A program made the translations under genes and the position numbers. This document shows, piece after piece, positions 11,259-23,435 of a stretch of 64,000 nt of DNA; within the stretch, counting starts at the first letter, position 1, and each line of letters opens with the position of its first letter. The notes beneath the pieces are model-generated. The model saw only the letters and a list, made by a program, of their open reading frames with translations, did not search any database and was not told the origin of the DNA. The stretch is taken from contig NC_088799.1 in NCBI RefSeq assembly GCF_011386835.1, positions 72,063,302 through 72,127,301 on the forward strand, read 5' to 3'. Origin of the DNA: Chrysemys picta bellii. Taxonomy: Eukaryota; Chordata; Testudines; Emydidae.

Positions 11259-11897
11259 TGGAATAGGGTGTCCACCGCATACAGGTTTGGAAGGGGTTTA
11301 GGTAGCCAGGCAGGCCAATTAACTCAACAGGGTACACCTGGAGGAGCCAGGGAACTAAGTGATTGTGAGCAGGCACACCTGTGCAGAAACAGGCAGGGCC
11401 TATAAAGCCAGGTAGAGGGCTACAGGCTGGGGCTGCTGCTGAGAAAGGACAGTCGCTTTCTAGGAAGAGGGAGGAGTGTCTGATAGACACAGAGAGAAAA
11501 GCAGAACTAGAGACTAGGAAGCAGCCTTGAGAAGGAGCAGTGAGGGCAGAGTGAGGAAGTCCAGAACTGTGAAGCTGAGGGACCCTGAATTGGAAGTTGG
11601 AGTAGCTGGCAGGCCCAGGTTTCTCTACCATACATTGAGGGAGAGGGACCTGGGCAGTGAATGGGAAGACTGCCTAGGACTGTTGATGGATTGAACCCCG
11701 GAAGGGGGAACACTGAATGACTTAGCCAGAGGGCTAAGTCACAAAGAGGACACTGGAGGTCCTGGCGCGAGAGGTGCTACAGTCCAGACTCAGTGATGGT
11801 GTACAAACTGCAGATGGGGGCATGGGCCTCTAAAGCTAACCGCTGAAGTGACTAGGAGGAGGTGCCAGATCAGCAGTGAGTGGAGCACCCTATGACA
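11259..11897 (+). repeat. Solo-LTR-like unit A (639 bp)
   Basis: The unit begins TGGAATAGGGTGTCC and ends GGAGCACCCTATGACA, so it has TG...CA termini with a short inverted similarity (TAGGGTG/CACCCTA). It is flanked by gtgtg at 11254-11258 and 11898-11902, a possible 5-bp target duplication that lies in a simple TG context and could be chance. A TATA-like box 'cctataaagcc' sits at about 11400, with purine-rich sequence downstream. No internal retroviral or gypsy domain flanks it, so if it is an LTR it is solo. Frames on its minus strand (11248-11631) have no known domain. Confidence 0.55.
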
Positions 11898-13514
11898 GTG
11901 TGCATTATTATTATCGGTTATCACAAAGCAGTTTCCTTCCAAATGAGATTTACAGAACTGACTATTTTGTATGTGTGTAAATAAAAACAAATAACATTGG
12001 GGCAAATTCTGTACCTTGTTACACAGGTCTGTAAATGGGGACTTTTCCCACTGAGTTCTTGACTCCAAGGTGAACAGTGACAGGTTCAGTATAAGAAACA
12101 GAATGGAATAGAATAAATAGAACTGAGGTTTTTACCTGTGTAATTGAGATTGAGAATGCAGAATTTGGCACATTGTGTGTTAAATAGACATAAATGCTAG
12201 CAATGTACAAAGTAACAAAAGTAGCTTGAAAACAGCTGAAGAACAATGAGGTATTGCCCTTTAGACTTGACTGGCCTTCTTCCAAAAAAGCATGCACACT
12301 TCGCACCTGAAAAGCCATTCAAACCTGGTAGTGATATGTGCAATATCTTGGAATGATCTTCCCCTTCCATCAATAGCTGATAATAACATTGGGTTCCCCA
12401 TGTTCTTATTTTGGGATTTTTTCCCCAATAGCTCTCCTCCCCCAATTCTAGAGATGGACCTCTAATATGTAGGTGAACTTGATCTGTTTCATGGAATGTC
12501 CTCCTTGCTATAGGCAAGCAACACCTTGTCTGCCCATCTGTATTTAATATGCCTGTCTCAGTGACAGACCACTGAACTCTGAAAGTGTCTAGGAGAATTG
12601 CAGGTTATTAGTTTAGCTTTATAAATGGGATGCTTAAAATTGACAAAAAAAATTTATCCCTTGGCTAATTTCTTTCCATGCTCATATACTTTCTAACCTA
12701 CTTTGGCAACAACATGAACCTAGATCACTTGCCAAATCTATCTCCATATTAATAATAAATTCCTGCTTTGGAGCCAGACCAAATTGTTCATGCTCAGGTA
12801 TGTTTGAAATTAATGAGCATCCTGATAAGTCTTGTGCCCTTTTTTGCCAAAAATCCACAAGAATTTTGAGGGGGAATCAAACAGGCGTCATTCTTTGTCT
12901 TCCTCCAGAGCCAAAAAGGAGGCTGTGTCATGGGAAATAGGGTAATTTATCAGCAATATCATTCAGCTTCCTTGCCTCATACTTCACCCAGGATAGACGT
13001 TATTAAATAAAGACTGCTGCCAAAAATTACAGCTTTGTATGGATGTTGCCAGCTGCCTGTTACCTCATCAATTTATTCTGCCTTGTTATCTGAATAAAAA
13101 GAACCTTCTTGTTTCCCTGATCCTGTCCCTGTACTGATATGGTGCCTCGTGGTGAGGGTTCCTTAAGCCATTATATTCTTGATTGCAGTTAACTCAAAGG
13201 GAGGCAGCAGTGCATCCTTGGAATGCGCACCAGACATGTCAGACCCATAAATCACTAGGCAGTCATGCAGTCCAAGATTGCTGCCAGCCAGTTTGCCAGA
13301 GAACATGTAAATTGCTCAATATTTTGTCCCTTATTTGTGATCATTGTTGCACTAGGAGAACACTCATCGTGAAATAGTACAGCATTTTTGCCAACTCCCA
13401 GGGGTGCTGTGTTTTTTTCCTATTGTCTTTTCTTTCTTCCCTTTTCTTGCATCTCCTCCTCCTGACTGCAGCTGTCAAATAATAATTTAGACTCTATTTG
13501 TAGGAAGCTAATAT
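11898..13514. other. No gene recognised
   Basis: Unique-looking sequence with overlapping minus-strand frames of up to 106 codons (11790-12517) that match nothing I know. No bounded repeat is visible. Confidence 0.5.
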
Positions 13515-13640
13515 TTAGGAAAAGCATGGTCTTATGGTAAAGATGTTAGGCAGGAGACCTAGGGTCTGTTCTCAGCCAATGCCACAGCCTCCCTGTATGA
13601 CTTGGGCCAAGGCACTTTTCTGAAGGGTTGAAGCACTTAC
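13515..13640 (+). repeat. MIR-like SINE fragment (5' part)
   Basis: The words 'gcatggtcttatggtaaaga', 'aggagacctagggtctgttc' and 'atgacttgggccaaggcact' follow the order of the MIR head and CORE. The copy stops where 'aatctctctgtgcctcag' would be expected. That part appears about 330 bases later, at 13975. Confidence 0.6.
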
Positions 13641-13974
13641 AATTGGGACCTGATATTGATAGCTTCCATTAAGTACTGACCAGTTATTTGAGCAATTAGA
13701 TGAAAGATTAGACTTGAAAATCTGGCGCCGTGTGTGTGTGTGGCACTGGATGCCTCTTCCCTGTGTGGGCTGCAGCTTTCTTCTCCCTCCATGCAGCTTG
13801 CCTGCTCTCCAGGCTATGGCTCCTTATCGTCCCCACACCCTCCTTTGGTATGTCATGTTCCCCTGGGGTAGTACGGGAGGGAGCAGTCTGCAGTCCCTGT
13901 GATTCTCTAAAACTCTGCCCGGCCCTTAAACAGGGGGGTAAGGATCCTTGCACATCTGTGTAATGGCTAGGCCT
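13641..13974. other. Unassigned 334 bases between two MIR halves
   Basis: A short 'gtgtgtgtgtgtgg' run lies at about 13730. The rest is pyrimidine-rich, with overlapping short frames on both strands. It may be sequence inserted into the MIR, but I see no terminal structure. Confidence 0.35.
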
Positions 13975-14035
13975 GTAATCTGATTGTGCCTCAGTTCCCA
14001 TCTGTAAAATGGGTACAGCCATACTAACTAACCCA
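13975..14035 (+). repeat. MIR-like fragment (CORE to 3' part)
   Basis: 'gtgcctcagttcccatctgt' followed by 'aaaatgggtacagccatact' is the typical MIR CORE end. It may belong to the same insertion as 13515-13640. Confidence 0.6.
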
Positions 14036-14505
14036 GGTGGGTTCTCAACAGGGTTTCATTAATATATGTGACATACTCATGTACCACATTACTGAGTGCC
14101 ATAGGATCACCTAGAGATATAAAGTACAAATTAATACAGGATATCAAGATGTTAATAAATAACAGATGTATGTAATGCATCTCATCCTGAATGGACCCAA
14201 AGCACCTTACAAAATGATGTTGAATCTAAACAATTTTTTTCATGGTTATTCCTTTAAATTTATGAACAATTTCACTGTAGCTTTAGCTTGTATCCATTAT
14301 ATATACATTTCATGTGACTAGCTATTGGTGAGTATTCAAATGTGCAAGCTTCACATTTGAGCACTCGTGTCTTTTAGAGAAGATGGAACACTAATGGACA
14401 CATCATATGGGCCTGGCACAGAGAAAATTAGGTGAGCCACACAAGGATCTTATCTGGTCCTATCTGAGAAGGGTGATACTGGCGCGCACAATTATTTTGT
14501 GTAGC
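14036..14505. other. No gene or bounded repeat recognised
   Basis: The phrase 'ggacccaaagcaccttacaa' near 14200 has the flavour of an old MIR/L2 tail, but too little remains for a call. Confidence 0.4.
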
Positions 14506-15265
14506 TGTGTGTTGGAGTGTTCACCCCATGCTTGCCCTGAAAGGGTTAATGTAGGCGCCAAGGGGAACAATTAACCAGACAGGCCATAGCTGTGGGGAAT
14601 CAGGTAGCTTAAGGAATGCTCTGACTGAATGAGAGAGCCCAGCTGAGGAGGAAGGAGCTGGGTGGGGTTCATAAAGGCAGGAAGCTAAGAGACGAGGCCT
14701 TAGGGAAGTGTTCTGAAGTTAACTCCCTGCGAGAGTTTGAGGCCATAGAGGCAATTACTCCTGGGAGAAGGGAGGTGTGTTTGGGGACTATAGAGCCAGG
14801 GAGCCTACAGTTATTCACTGGGAGGAGGGAGTAATGAGGCTGACAAACCCAGAGAAGTGGGGAGAGCCAGGAGGTAAGGAAAGACATAGGGAAAAGACAA
14901 TAAGGTCTAGGCAGGAAGAGACCTTGGCTGCTGGCTAGAAGGTCCCTGAGCTGGAACCTGGAGTACAGGAGATGCCTGGATTCCCTTTGCAGCCACTGGG
15001 GAAGTAGCACCATAGGGGCAGTGAATGGGAAGATGGCTGGTAAGGAAATACTTTGATACCCTGGAAGAGGGAAACATGTATAGTGACCTGGCCCGAGGGC
15101 CTTGTCATGAAGAAGGAGCACCTGGAGTTGCAGAGACTAAGAATGAGGGGGAGAGCGGTAGTTGGGCATGCAGTAAACCACAGAAAGTTGCCTATGACTG
15201 GAAGGCGCTAATCCCGAGAGCGGCGAGGGGGAGGTGCCTGCTCATGGTGAGTGGACCCTGTGACA
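14506..15265 (+). repeat. Solo-LTR-like unit B, related in plan to unit A
   Basis: It begins near 'tgtgttggagtgttcacccc' and ends 'gtggaccctgtgaca', the same TG...CA plan as unit A with a similar closing motif (ACCCTRTGACA). A TATA-like 'ttcataaaggc' lies at about 14668, with a purine-rich downstream body. Shared words with unit A include 'gcagtgaatgggaaga' and 'gagggaac/gggaaac'. No clear target duplication is seen and no internal domain flanks it. The 150-codon minus-strand frame at 14669-15121 is proline- and leucine-rich without a domain and is probably fortuitous. Confidence 0.5.
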
Positions 15266-15997
15266 AAATGGAATGGGAAAAATGAATTTAGGCTCTTTTT
15301 CTTGGAATGTTGTATCAGGCAAGGCCACTGCAACCCAAAATAGGAAGGATTTAAAAGGTTCCAAAAATCCCTAATCCTGATTAGTTACCACCTCTTCTCA
15401 AGTAATTCGAAGACACGATGGTTTCTTTAAGACCTGATGTTAGTTCTGATCTACCAACCGAAGTCAATGGCAAAACTCCCATTGACTTTAATGGTGTTGG
15501 ATCAAGTCCTAAAAAGATTATCTAGTCAGGGAAGAGGTACCATACCATGTGCATTATGTAACCAATCACAACTAGTCAGCATAGATCAAATTTGAAATAG
15601 TGAGGATTGAATTCTCACAAATAACTATTTGCAATCAGTCCAAAGAGGGGAAGAGGAAGATCCCTCAGAAAATAATTTGTAAAGTAAATTCAAATACTCA
15701 GTGAATTCGAGGAAAACATAATCAGCTTGTGGACACCCCACAAGCAGAAAAAGATTAAATTTGTGGAGTAAAATCTTTGCCATGAATTAATTCTTTAGTT
15801 CTCTATGTGCTATACACCGTATCAGGATCATTTCACCCACCACTGAAATGCAGCCAAAAAGTTTAAGGCAGGAACTGAAGAAAAGAACAAAACAAAACAG
15901 GGCCAATGGAAACTACAGTGTTTTGGCCAGAACACTGGATGATATTATCCCCAGTCTTTTTTTTTTTATTAAAGAAGTGCTCTGGAAACTGAAATAA
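15266..15997. other. No gene recognised; one near-palindromic repeat copy
   Basis: At 15455-15515 'gaagtcaatggcaaaactcc' is followed by 'cattgactttaatggtgttg' and 'gatcaagtcct'. This is a copy of the dispersed near-palindromic family. A T-run lies at 15957-15967. Confidence 0.5.
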
Positions 15998-17003
15998 CCA
16001 AAATTTGCAGATGATACAAAATTGTTCAAGGTAGTTAATTCCAAAATTGATTGCAAAGAATTACAAGGCAAGCTCACTAAACTGGATGACTAGGCAACAA
16101 AATGGCTGATGAAAGTCAGTAAGTGCAAAGTAATGCACATCGGAAAACATAATCCCAACTATACATACAAAATGATGGGGTCTAAATTAGCTGTTACCTC
16201 TCAAGAAAGATCTTGTCATCATGGAGTATTCTGAAAACATCTGCTCAATGTGCAGCAGCAGTCAAAAAAGCTAACAATATTAGGAACCATTATAAAAGGG
16301 ATAGATGATGATAAAACAATGTCCTAATGTCTGTATGTACATTCATGGTATGCCCATACCTTGAATACTGAATGCAGTTCTGGTTGCCCCATTTCAAAAA
16401 AAGATACATTAGAATTGGAAAAGGTACAAAGAAGGGCAACAAAAATGACTCTAGATATGGAACAGCTTGTGTATGAGGAGAGATTGAAAAGACTGGGGCT
16501 GTTCAAGCTTAGAAAAGAGATGGCTAAGGAAGGAATGTGATAAAGATCTGTAAAAACATGACTGGTGTGAAGAAAGCAAATAGGGAAGTGTTAGTTATCC
16601 CTTCACATAACACAAGAACTAGGGATCATCTGATTAAATTAATAGTCAGTGGCTTTAAAACAAACAAAAGGAAGTACATCTTCACACAATGCGTCTGTGG
16701 AACTGGTTGCCATGGTGGCTGTGAAGGCCAAAAGTCTAACTGGGTTCAAACAAGAATTAGATAAGTTCTTGTAGTATAGATCCATCAGTGGCTATTAGTC
16801 CAGATGGTCAGGGATTCAACCCCATATTCTATGTGTTTCTAAACCTCTAACTGCCAGAAGCTGGGACTGGATGATTGGGGATGGATTACTCAAAATTGGC
16901 CTGTTCTTGTCATTTCCTCATTTGGCACTGGCCAATGTCTGAATACAAGATACTGGGCTAGGTGGACCATTGGTCTGACCCAGTATGGCCGTTCTTATGA
17001 GTA
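15998..17003 (+). mobile_element. CR1 LINE 3' part (RT motif C to 3'UTR)
   Basis: It starts inside RT motif C: 'tttgcagatgatacaaaatt' encodes FADDTKL. It continues through the CR1 thumb-like region, with traces of KVMHIGKH and NYTYKMMGSKLAVT, then 'ggaaaaggtacaaagaaggg' (LEKVQRRA) and the LKRLGLF trace. The 3' end is '...gaccattggtctgacccag' then 'tatggccgttcttatgag'. Frames are broken repeatedly. It is the same subfamily as the copies at 18746 and 63136. It is 5'-truncated, as is usual for CR1. Confidence 0.9.
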
Positions 17004-18745
17004 AGGGCTCCAGGATTTCACCATTTGTAATATATCTTTTATAAGATCGGATAGTATTTGATATGTAGTAGTAATGGGTCATAAACAGTATTATCCAAGA
17101 ATCAGAGGAAGTCTTTGTTCACTGAATTCGCAGGAGTCTTGGCACACCTTGACTCTGTCTTTCATGCATTTGATTTAGAAGCTGCTGTAGATCAGAATCA
17201 CAGGAAGTATATCAGACTTTCACCATTGACAATATAAGGAGAAGTGACATAACAATAACAAGTTCTGGCTTGTCCTATAGAGGCTCCTCACCAGTGAAAT
17301 TTATAAGCCTTTCAAATAAGGGTACTATATATTTTTTAAAAAGCTTGTAGAGTTCATGAAAGTTAATCACAAAAAAGTGGTATCTTCACAGGAGTGGAAA
17401 ACAAAAGTCATTGATAGCAGTATATTGCTGAAACAAAATTAATGAAAAATGTATTTCATGTAAATGTATTTCAAAGATTAAAAAAATACTGCTTTGATAT
17501 AGTTCCATTAAATGTACCTCTTACTGAAGGAGAATGTTTGGCTGAAAAACTCTTTTACTGTTCGCACAATGGAACAATACATTATATTTCCACATTTCTA
17601 CAGCCATTATGAGTTCTGCTTACATGTGAAAAGGAAAAGCATAGCTACAAAATGTCCTAATTTACTGCCTTAATGCCCTGTGCACTTACATACAAACATC
17701 TCTCCAAAATACCTCTAAGTTTACCCCAATACGTATAATTTGTATAAACTTATGGGTATTTTGAAGATGTTTATATATGAGTACGCAGATGACTAGATCA
17801 GTGCATTAATGTTTATATCTATTTGTAATTGGTTCATCCTCGTCTGCATTGTAACTTGTTATATTTTATTAACCAAATAACTTTGGTGCAACTTTTTAAT
17901 GTACTAAACAGCACCATGAAGTAAGAAAAGGAATTATAGCACACTGAATTTCAATGATTAAATTATTCGCACTGCATGAGTGTTGTAAAGGAGCTGAGGA
18001 TCTGGCCCTCAATGTATGTGTCTTGGGATATTTAGTTGCAGTGTCAAGTAATGTTTGATTTTAATTAAGCACAGTAATCTGGGAAGATGACACCATCAGG
18101 TTCCATTGGCATGGCTTGGAAATTAGCTGGGTATGTTGCACTGAGGGAGCCACAAGCAGCAGCCTGACACTACCACCACACCTCCAAGGCAACAAGAGCA
18201 GGAAAATAGAGCATTACCAGCTTTCCTTGTCAATTCACTAAAGCTTAAAGGGTGTCTAGGCCCCTGAATTCAGAGTAGTAGCCAAATGAGAGGTAGTTTT
18301 TCCTTGCACCTGATTCACATTCACCTATTGGCAGAAAAGAAAAGGTCAGGCTTCTTTCTATCCAGTAAAGATGCCTTGGGATTTGAGTGGGAAAGAGTAG
18401 TCAACTAAATATCCTCCAGGTGAAAATGGCCATGTGGCAGCCTAGAAGGGCCTCCATGAGGGAGACTCAGCCCCCAGAATATCACTGGGATTGAGGGGAG
18501 TGGTCAGGATTTGTATGTCTTAAAGGCACCAACACTGAAAATAGCAATTCTCTACATTGGGCTACAACCCTGCTAGGAGCTAAATTCCAGGGAATCTGGG
18601 ACCATGCGTTCAGGGTAATTCATACCATGATACAGGTGCAAAGCAGCCTTAAGTATAGTGTAATCAGCCAAGACCCACTGTGGTCCAAGGATGTTAATGG
18701 GATTTCGCTGCATCCTGACAATCCCAGCCTGCTGTGATGTGATAT
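17004..18745. other. No gene recognised
   Basis: AT-rich sequence to about 18000, then more balanced sequence. No recognisable domain, no repeat with clear ends and no simple tandem array. Confidence 0.5.
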
Positions 18746-19672
18746 ATTACAAAGGACCTTACAAAACTGGGTGCCTGGGCAACAAATTGGCAGATGAAAT
18801 TCAGTGGATGTTGATAAATGCCAAGTAATGCACGTGGGAAAACATCATCCCAACTATACATATAAAATGATGGGGTCTAAATTAGCTGTTACCACTCAAG
18901 AAAGAGACCTTGGAGTCACTGTGGATAGTTCTCTGAGTGGATGTTTTCAATGTGCAGCGGCAGTCCAAAAAGCTAACAGAATGTTGGAAATCATTAAGAA
19001 AGGGATAGACGATAAGACAGAAAATATCATATTGACTCTACATAAATCTGTGGTATGCCCACATCTTGAATACTGCGTGCAGATCTGATCTCAAGAAAGA
19101 TATATTGGAATTGGAAAAGGTACAGAAAAGGGCAACAAAAATGATTAGGGGTATAGAACAGATTCCATATGAGAAGAGATTAATAAGACTGGGACTTTTC
19201 AGCTTGGAAAAGAGATCACTTGTGGGGGATATGATAGAGGTCTATAAAATCATGAGTGGTGTGGAGAAAGTAAATAAGAAAGTGTTATTTACTCCTCATA
19301 ACACAAAAACTAGGGGGTCACCAAATGAAATTAATAGGCAGAAGGTTTAAAGCAAACAAAAGGAAGTATTTCTTCACACAACACAGTCAATCTGGAACTC
19401 TTTTTGCCAGAGGATGTTGTGAAGGCCAGGACTATAACAGGATTAAAAAAAGAACTAGATAAGTTCATGGAGGATAGGTCCAACAATGGCTATTAGCCGG
19501 AATGGTGTCCTTAGCCTCTGTTTGCCAGAAGCTGGGAATGGGCAACAGGGGATGGATCACTTGATGATTACCTGTTCTGTTCATTTCATTCCCTCTGGGG
19601 CACCTGGCACTGGCCACTCTCAGAAGACAGGATACTGGGATATTGGTCTGACCCAGTTCCCATTTGGTTCTT
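18746..19672 (+). mobile_element. CR1 LINE 3' part, same subfamily as 15998-17003
   Basis: Frames at 18804-19088 and 19066-19350 read as CR1 ORF2 C-terminus: VDKCQVMHVGKHHPNYTYKM, then [46 protein letters not shown] and [15 protein letters not shown] frameshift separates the two near 19080. The 3'UTR ends 'ggtctgacccagttcccatt'. The catalytic palm motifs lie upstream of the truncation point and are absent. Confidence 0.92.
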
Positions 19673-21664
19673 TGTATTTGCATTGGGGGATGGGGTGGAA
19701 AGCAAATAATCTATGCCAGCCCTATGTCTGGCACAATTTACTTCCCCAGCACAGCTGCATTAACTAATGCAATGGGGCAAGCTAAATGTTCCACTCACAT
19801 GTGTAGGAGGGGATATAACAGTCGAGTCTCTGTTTCTCACTGCTACCCATAATAAAGGTATCTAAGGTAGGTTACAATCTGGCACCTTATTTGGAGAATT
19901 TCAGCAGCGCAGAGGTGCTACTAGAACTAAAATAGCATAACTAATATTGAATTATCCATGAACTACAGGAAGAATTACAGCAGATTATATGTCATAAACT
20001 GTGTTATAAGAGCACTCCTTTCTGGGCTGTTTCCTGTACTTCTGCCGCATAGACTTCATTAAACACATAGCTAAAATGACTGCTATGCAGAGGCCGTTGT
20101 TGCATTGCTGGTTGTTACCATGGAAGCATGGCTAACATTCTTATCCCTCCTCTCTTGGCAATAGATTAAAAAGTCAGAGGCAAGACATTCCAAGAAAGAG
20201 AGTTAAACCTTTTTAACAACAACCCCCCCCATGATTGTATGTATCCTCCACTGTGATCCCCCTATTCCACTATAGTCTATTTTAAAAAATGAATATTCTG
20301 TAAGGTGCTCAAATAACACTTTAAAACAGTCACAATATACACTTATTTCAAGTAAAAAGAGTTGGTGAATTCAGATCTCTTAAATTACCTGGTTGGTTGA
20401 AGATGACCCAGGCATAATCTCATCAGCATTCAGTGCACTGGGATTTGAAGAAAAACACAGAAGCAGGATAATGAGATGAAATAAAAGGGAGTGCAGTGAG
20501 AAGAATAAAATATTGTTTTAATTGCACTGTTCATTTTCTCTCTTTAACGGTTCCCTCTCCTAAAGCACCCAATGTCAAACAACCAGCATGTGGCATATAT
20601 TGCACAATAGATCAATAGCAGGAAACAGTATAATATATATATACACACAGTGTTGGATTTTTAAATTACTACTGAGTACTGGATGTGCTGTCAGTTAAAT
20701 CTGAATTGCAGATAACTCAGGTAAAGAATAGCAATGTATGGTGGTGTTGGGGCTAATAAAATTAGTAAGATATTTAGAAATAGTGTTTTTTATTGTATTT
20801 TTACTTCTTTGCAACAATGGAGAAGGTAACCTCTATGGAAATTGAAATCACTACACATGAAATCTTGCTGATGAGCATAAACATTACATAATATACTGTA
20901 CTATAAAAATAGGAAAAGTCAGTCATACTTAATAAGATTCTGCAATTAAGTGCCTAGACTTTCATTGACTTTAATGGGATTTGGATCAGACCCTAGTTTT
21001 AGAGTTTTCCCTAATACCAGGAACTTTTTAGAGTCAGGATACAGTGTACCAGATTGTGAATGGCCCCATATAATTGTTGGAGAGAGAGTTGGGGAAGGTA
21101 AAAGGAGCAGTCCCTAAAATTGCTTTCTCTCTTCCATCAAGCACAAGTACTTTCACCTGCTAACATCCCCTAGAATGCACAAAAATGCTATATGGGAAGG
21201 GAGAACTGGCCAGCTAAGGAGGCAAGAGTACACAGCACACTCTTATAATGTGATGTGACTTCTACACTGCTCAAAAGCTCTGAGAAGTGCACAGTGACTC
21301 TGACGCACAATGCTTCCTGGAGCTCCCCTTAGGGAGATGTGGGTAAACACTGCTCAACTTGGGTCAGTGCCTTCGATTACAATAACCTTTATCTGCTGGT
21401 AGTGTTGGATCAGTTTTAATCTCCAGAAGTGATTCAAGCAAGTGTCAGATTCCAGTTACTATCCCAACTCACTGTTACCCTCTTCCTTTAAGTACATTCT
21501 TTTATAATTTTCTCTGTACAATACTGGGCTGGCTCATCAGATGATGTAAATTAACTTAGCTCCATTGAAATCAGCTGAGGATCTGGCCCACAGTCTTGAA
21601 CCAGTGTAACAGAATGATTTCACACTATGAAGATCAGGTTTCATATTGTCACATTGTGCACTAA
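19673..21664. other. No gene recognised; two near-palindromic repeat traces
   Basis: At 20960-20995 'ttcattgactttaatgggat' and at 21535-21600 'agctccattgaaatcagctg' with 'aggatctggccca' belong to old dispersed near-palindromic repeats. A short (TA)n(CA)n run lies at about 20630-20650. Otherwise I see nothing. Confidence 0.45.
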
Positions 21665-21940
21665 GGGTATTTCTACACTGCAATTAGACACCTATGGCTG
21701 GCCTGTGCCAACTGGCTTGGGCTCACGGGGTTCAGGCTACAGGCCTGTTTAATTGCAATGTAGATGTTCAGGCCAGGGCTGCAGCCCGGACTCTGGACTC
21801 TCCCACCTCGTAGATTCCTACAGATTACGTGCCAGCCGCAGCCTGAACATCTACACTGCAATTAAACGGTCCCTTAGCCCAAGCCATAGTCAGCTGGGAT
21901 GGACCAGTCATGAGTTTTTAATTGCAGTGTAGACATACCC
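21665..21940. mobile_element. PIF/Harbinger-like palindromic MITE (276 bp)
   Basis: The termini are GGGTATTTCTACACTGCAAT on the left and ATTGCAGTGTAGACATACCC on the right, near-perfect inverted repeats. Flanking TAA occurs on both sides (21662-21664 and 21941-21943), matching the TWA target duplication of PIF/Harbinger. The whole element folds back: 'attgcaatgtagatgttcag' pairs with 'ctgaacatctacactgcaat'. There is no coding capacity. A family member truncated on the right lies at 4736-4973. Confidence 0.7.
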
Positions 21941-22204
21941 TAAGACTACAAGATTCCCATTCATTTGTTCCAAATTTCTCTCCAACTTAGAGACTCAAAG
22001 GTGTAATCCAAACTGATCTATTTACTTTATAATCCCAAATAATTATCTACTTTACCTAGTGAATTACATATATGCAAAACATATTAGCTATGTATATATT
22101 GGAAGAGTTTGTCAGTGTGTCTTGTTAAGGCTGTTATTGGACTGGTCAAATGAATTTTTGTGTCAGCATTTTCATTGACCCATTGTGTTAACGGTATAAA
22201 CTCA
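21941..22204. other. No gene recognised
   Basis: Unique AT-rich spacer between the MITE and an A/T-rich repeat. Nothing else is visible. Confidence 0.5.
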
Positions 22205-22500
22205 ACATTTTTTTTTCTTGCAAAACTGTTTGATCTTTTTTAAAAAAGAAACTAAACAATATTTCTTGCATTTTGAATAATTTGTTTTGTTTTGTTTAAA
22301 AGGTGAAAAACATTTTCCAGTGGGGGAAGAAAAGGGGGGAGATAATGTGGAGGGGGGAAAAGAAAGGGGAGGGGGAAACAAACAAAATTCAATTTGAAAC
22401 CAAACAATTTCTTTTTCAAAAAGCAGAATTTTATTTTCAGCCAAACCTTATTTGTCAGCAGCAACATTTTTCAGTTGAAAAATTTTGACCAGCTCTTATA
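22205..22500. repeat. A/T-rich dispersed repeat with an internal homopurine tract
   Basis: The right part 'ttttcagttgaaaaattttg' then 'accagctctta' resembles a dispersed turtle repeat whose ends read agagctgg-tcaaaattttt. The middle (22319-22380) is almost pure purine on the plus strand. Overlapping frames on both strands here are lysine- or phenylalanine-rich composition artefacts. Confidence 0.35.
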
Positions 22501-23104
22501 TTTTTGCCACAACTACTCATTTCCACTCTTTTTAATGTTTGTTTTTGTGTTTAATTTCAGTATTATTTTTGTCTCTTTTGAGGTAAGAGAGTATATTACT
22601 ACAGCAATCTGAATTATAAATCAACAGATTTTTTTCTGTGGAACTATCCTTTGCCGCCATTTTTTAATCCACACACTATGAAAATTGCTGTATGTTGTAT
22701 CTGGCAATGAGCCACACTCCAAATCCATGTTACAGCTCCTATAGTAGGTCAGCTTCAATCTATTCTCTTTCCATGCCACTCACTCTTGCCCACTGCTGTA
22801 TGCTTACACCATTTGCTTAGGAGCAGAGCACCGATCATATGTCATAATGAATGACTGAGCCCAATGTATCATGTATTGAATCATTTGTTCACTAATACAC
22901 ATAAGTGGAGCTATGTAAACCTGAAGCCTTTCAGTTTTCTTGAGATCACCAGTAATTTCACAAAGCTGTGGAAGATCCTTAATAGCTATGAGTGTCCAGA
23001 TAGTAACATGATCATCTTATTCAGCTCCAGTCATGATTTTAATTAAATGGTGCCTAAAGACCACTGTAAAAGGCAACCTGAGTCTGTATATCAGTTTTGT
23101 AGTG
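22501..23104. other. No gene recognised
   Basis: AT-rich sequence without repeats I can bound. The frame at 22864-23046 (60 codons) has no domain. Confidence 0.5.
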
Positions 23105-23230
23105 TTTTTAATAATACTTTCCACTTATATAATGCCTTTCATCTAAGGATTGTCAAGTGCTTGGCAAATATTAATTAAGCCTCACAACATCGCTGTGAGG
23201 TAGATATGTAGTATTGAGTGGAAGTCTATT
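23105..23230 (-). repeat. MIR-like SINE 3' part
   Basis: 'atataatgcctttcatctaa', then 'gcttggcaaatattaatta' and 'cctcacaacatcgctgtgag' with 'gtag' is the reverse complement of the turtle-type MIR 3' end (ctac-ctcacagcg...atgaaaggcattatat). Confidence 0.65.
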
Positions 23231-23289
23231 AAAAATGTGTACATATACCCTCTATTTTCTGGGTTGCAGTTTTTACCTTTATAAAATAA

Positions 23290-23435
23290 TTTTGCATGAT
23301 TTCAATGGAAGTTAGCCACCTAACCTGCTTAGCTATTTTTAAAAATTCCACAAATTCCTATCTGCATCTAAACACTTTTAAAAATCTGCCCCAAGTCACT
23401 TTTTGAAAATGGGACTTAGGCTCCTAAATCACTTA
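23290..23435. repeat. Old dispersed repeat with 'tttgaaaatgggacttagg' motif
   Basis: 'aaacacttttaaaaatctgc' and 'tttttgaaaatgggacttag' with 'gctcctaaatcactta' match a sauropsid repeat with alternating 'gattttcaaaa' and 'cttaggctcctaa' words. Similar words occur at 26700-26760 and 53990-54090. Confidence 0.4.

Noticed and set aside
14669..15121. 150-codon minus-strand frame
   Set aside because: It lies antisense within an LTR-like unit, is leucine/proline-rich and has no domain or homologue I recognise.
11259..15265. One provirus with LTR-like units A and B as its two LTRs
   Set aside because: The units differ too much and the 2.6 kb between them contains MIR fossils, with no gag, pol or primer-binding-site sequence.
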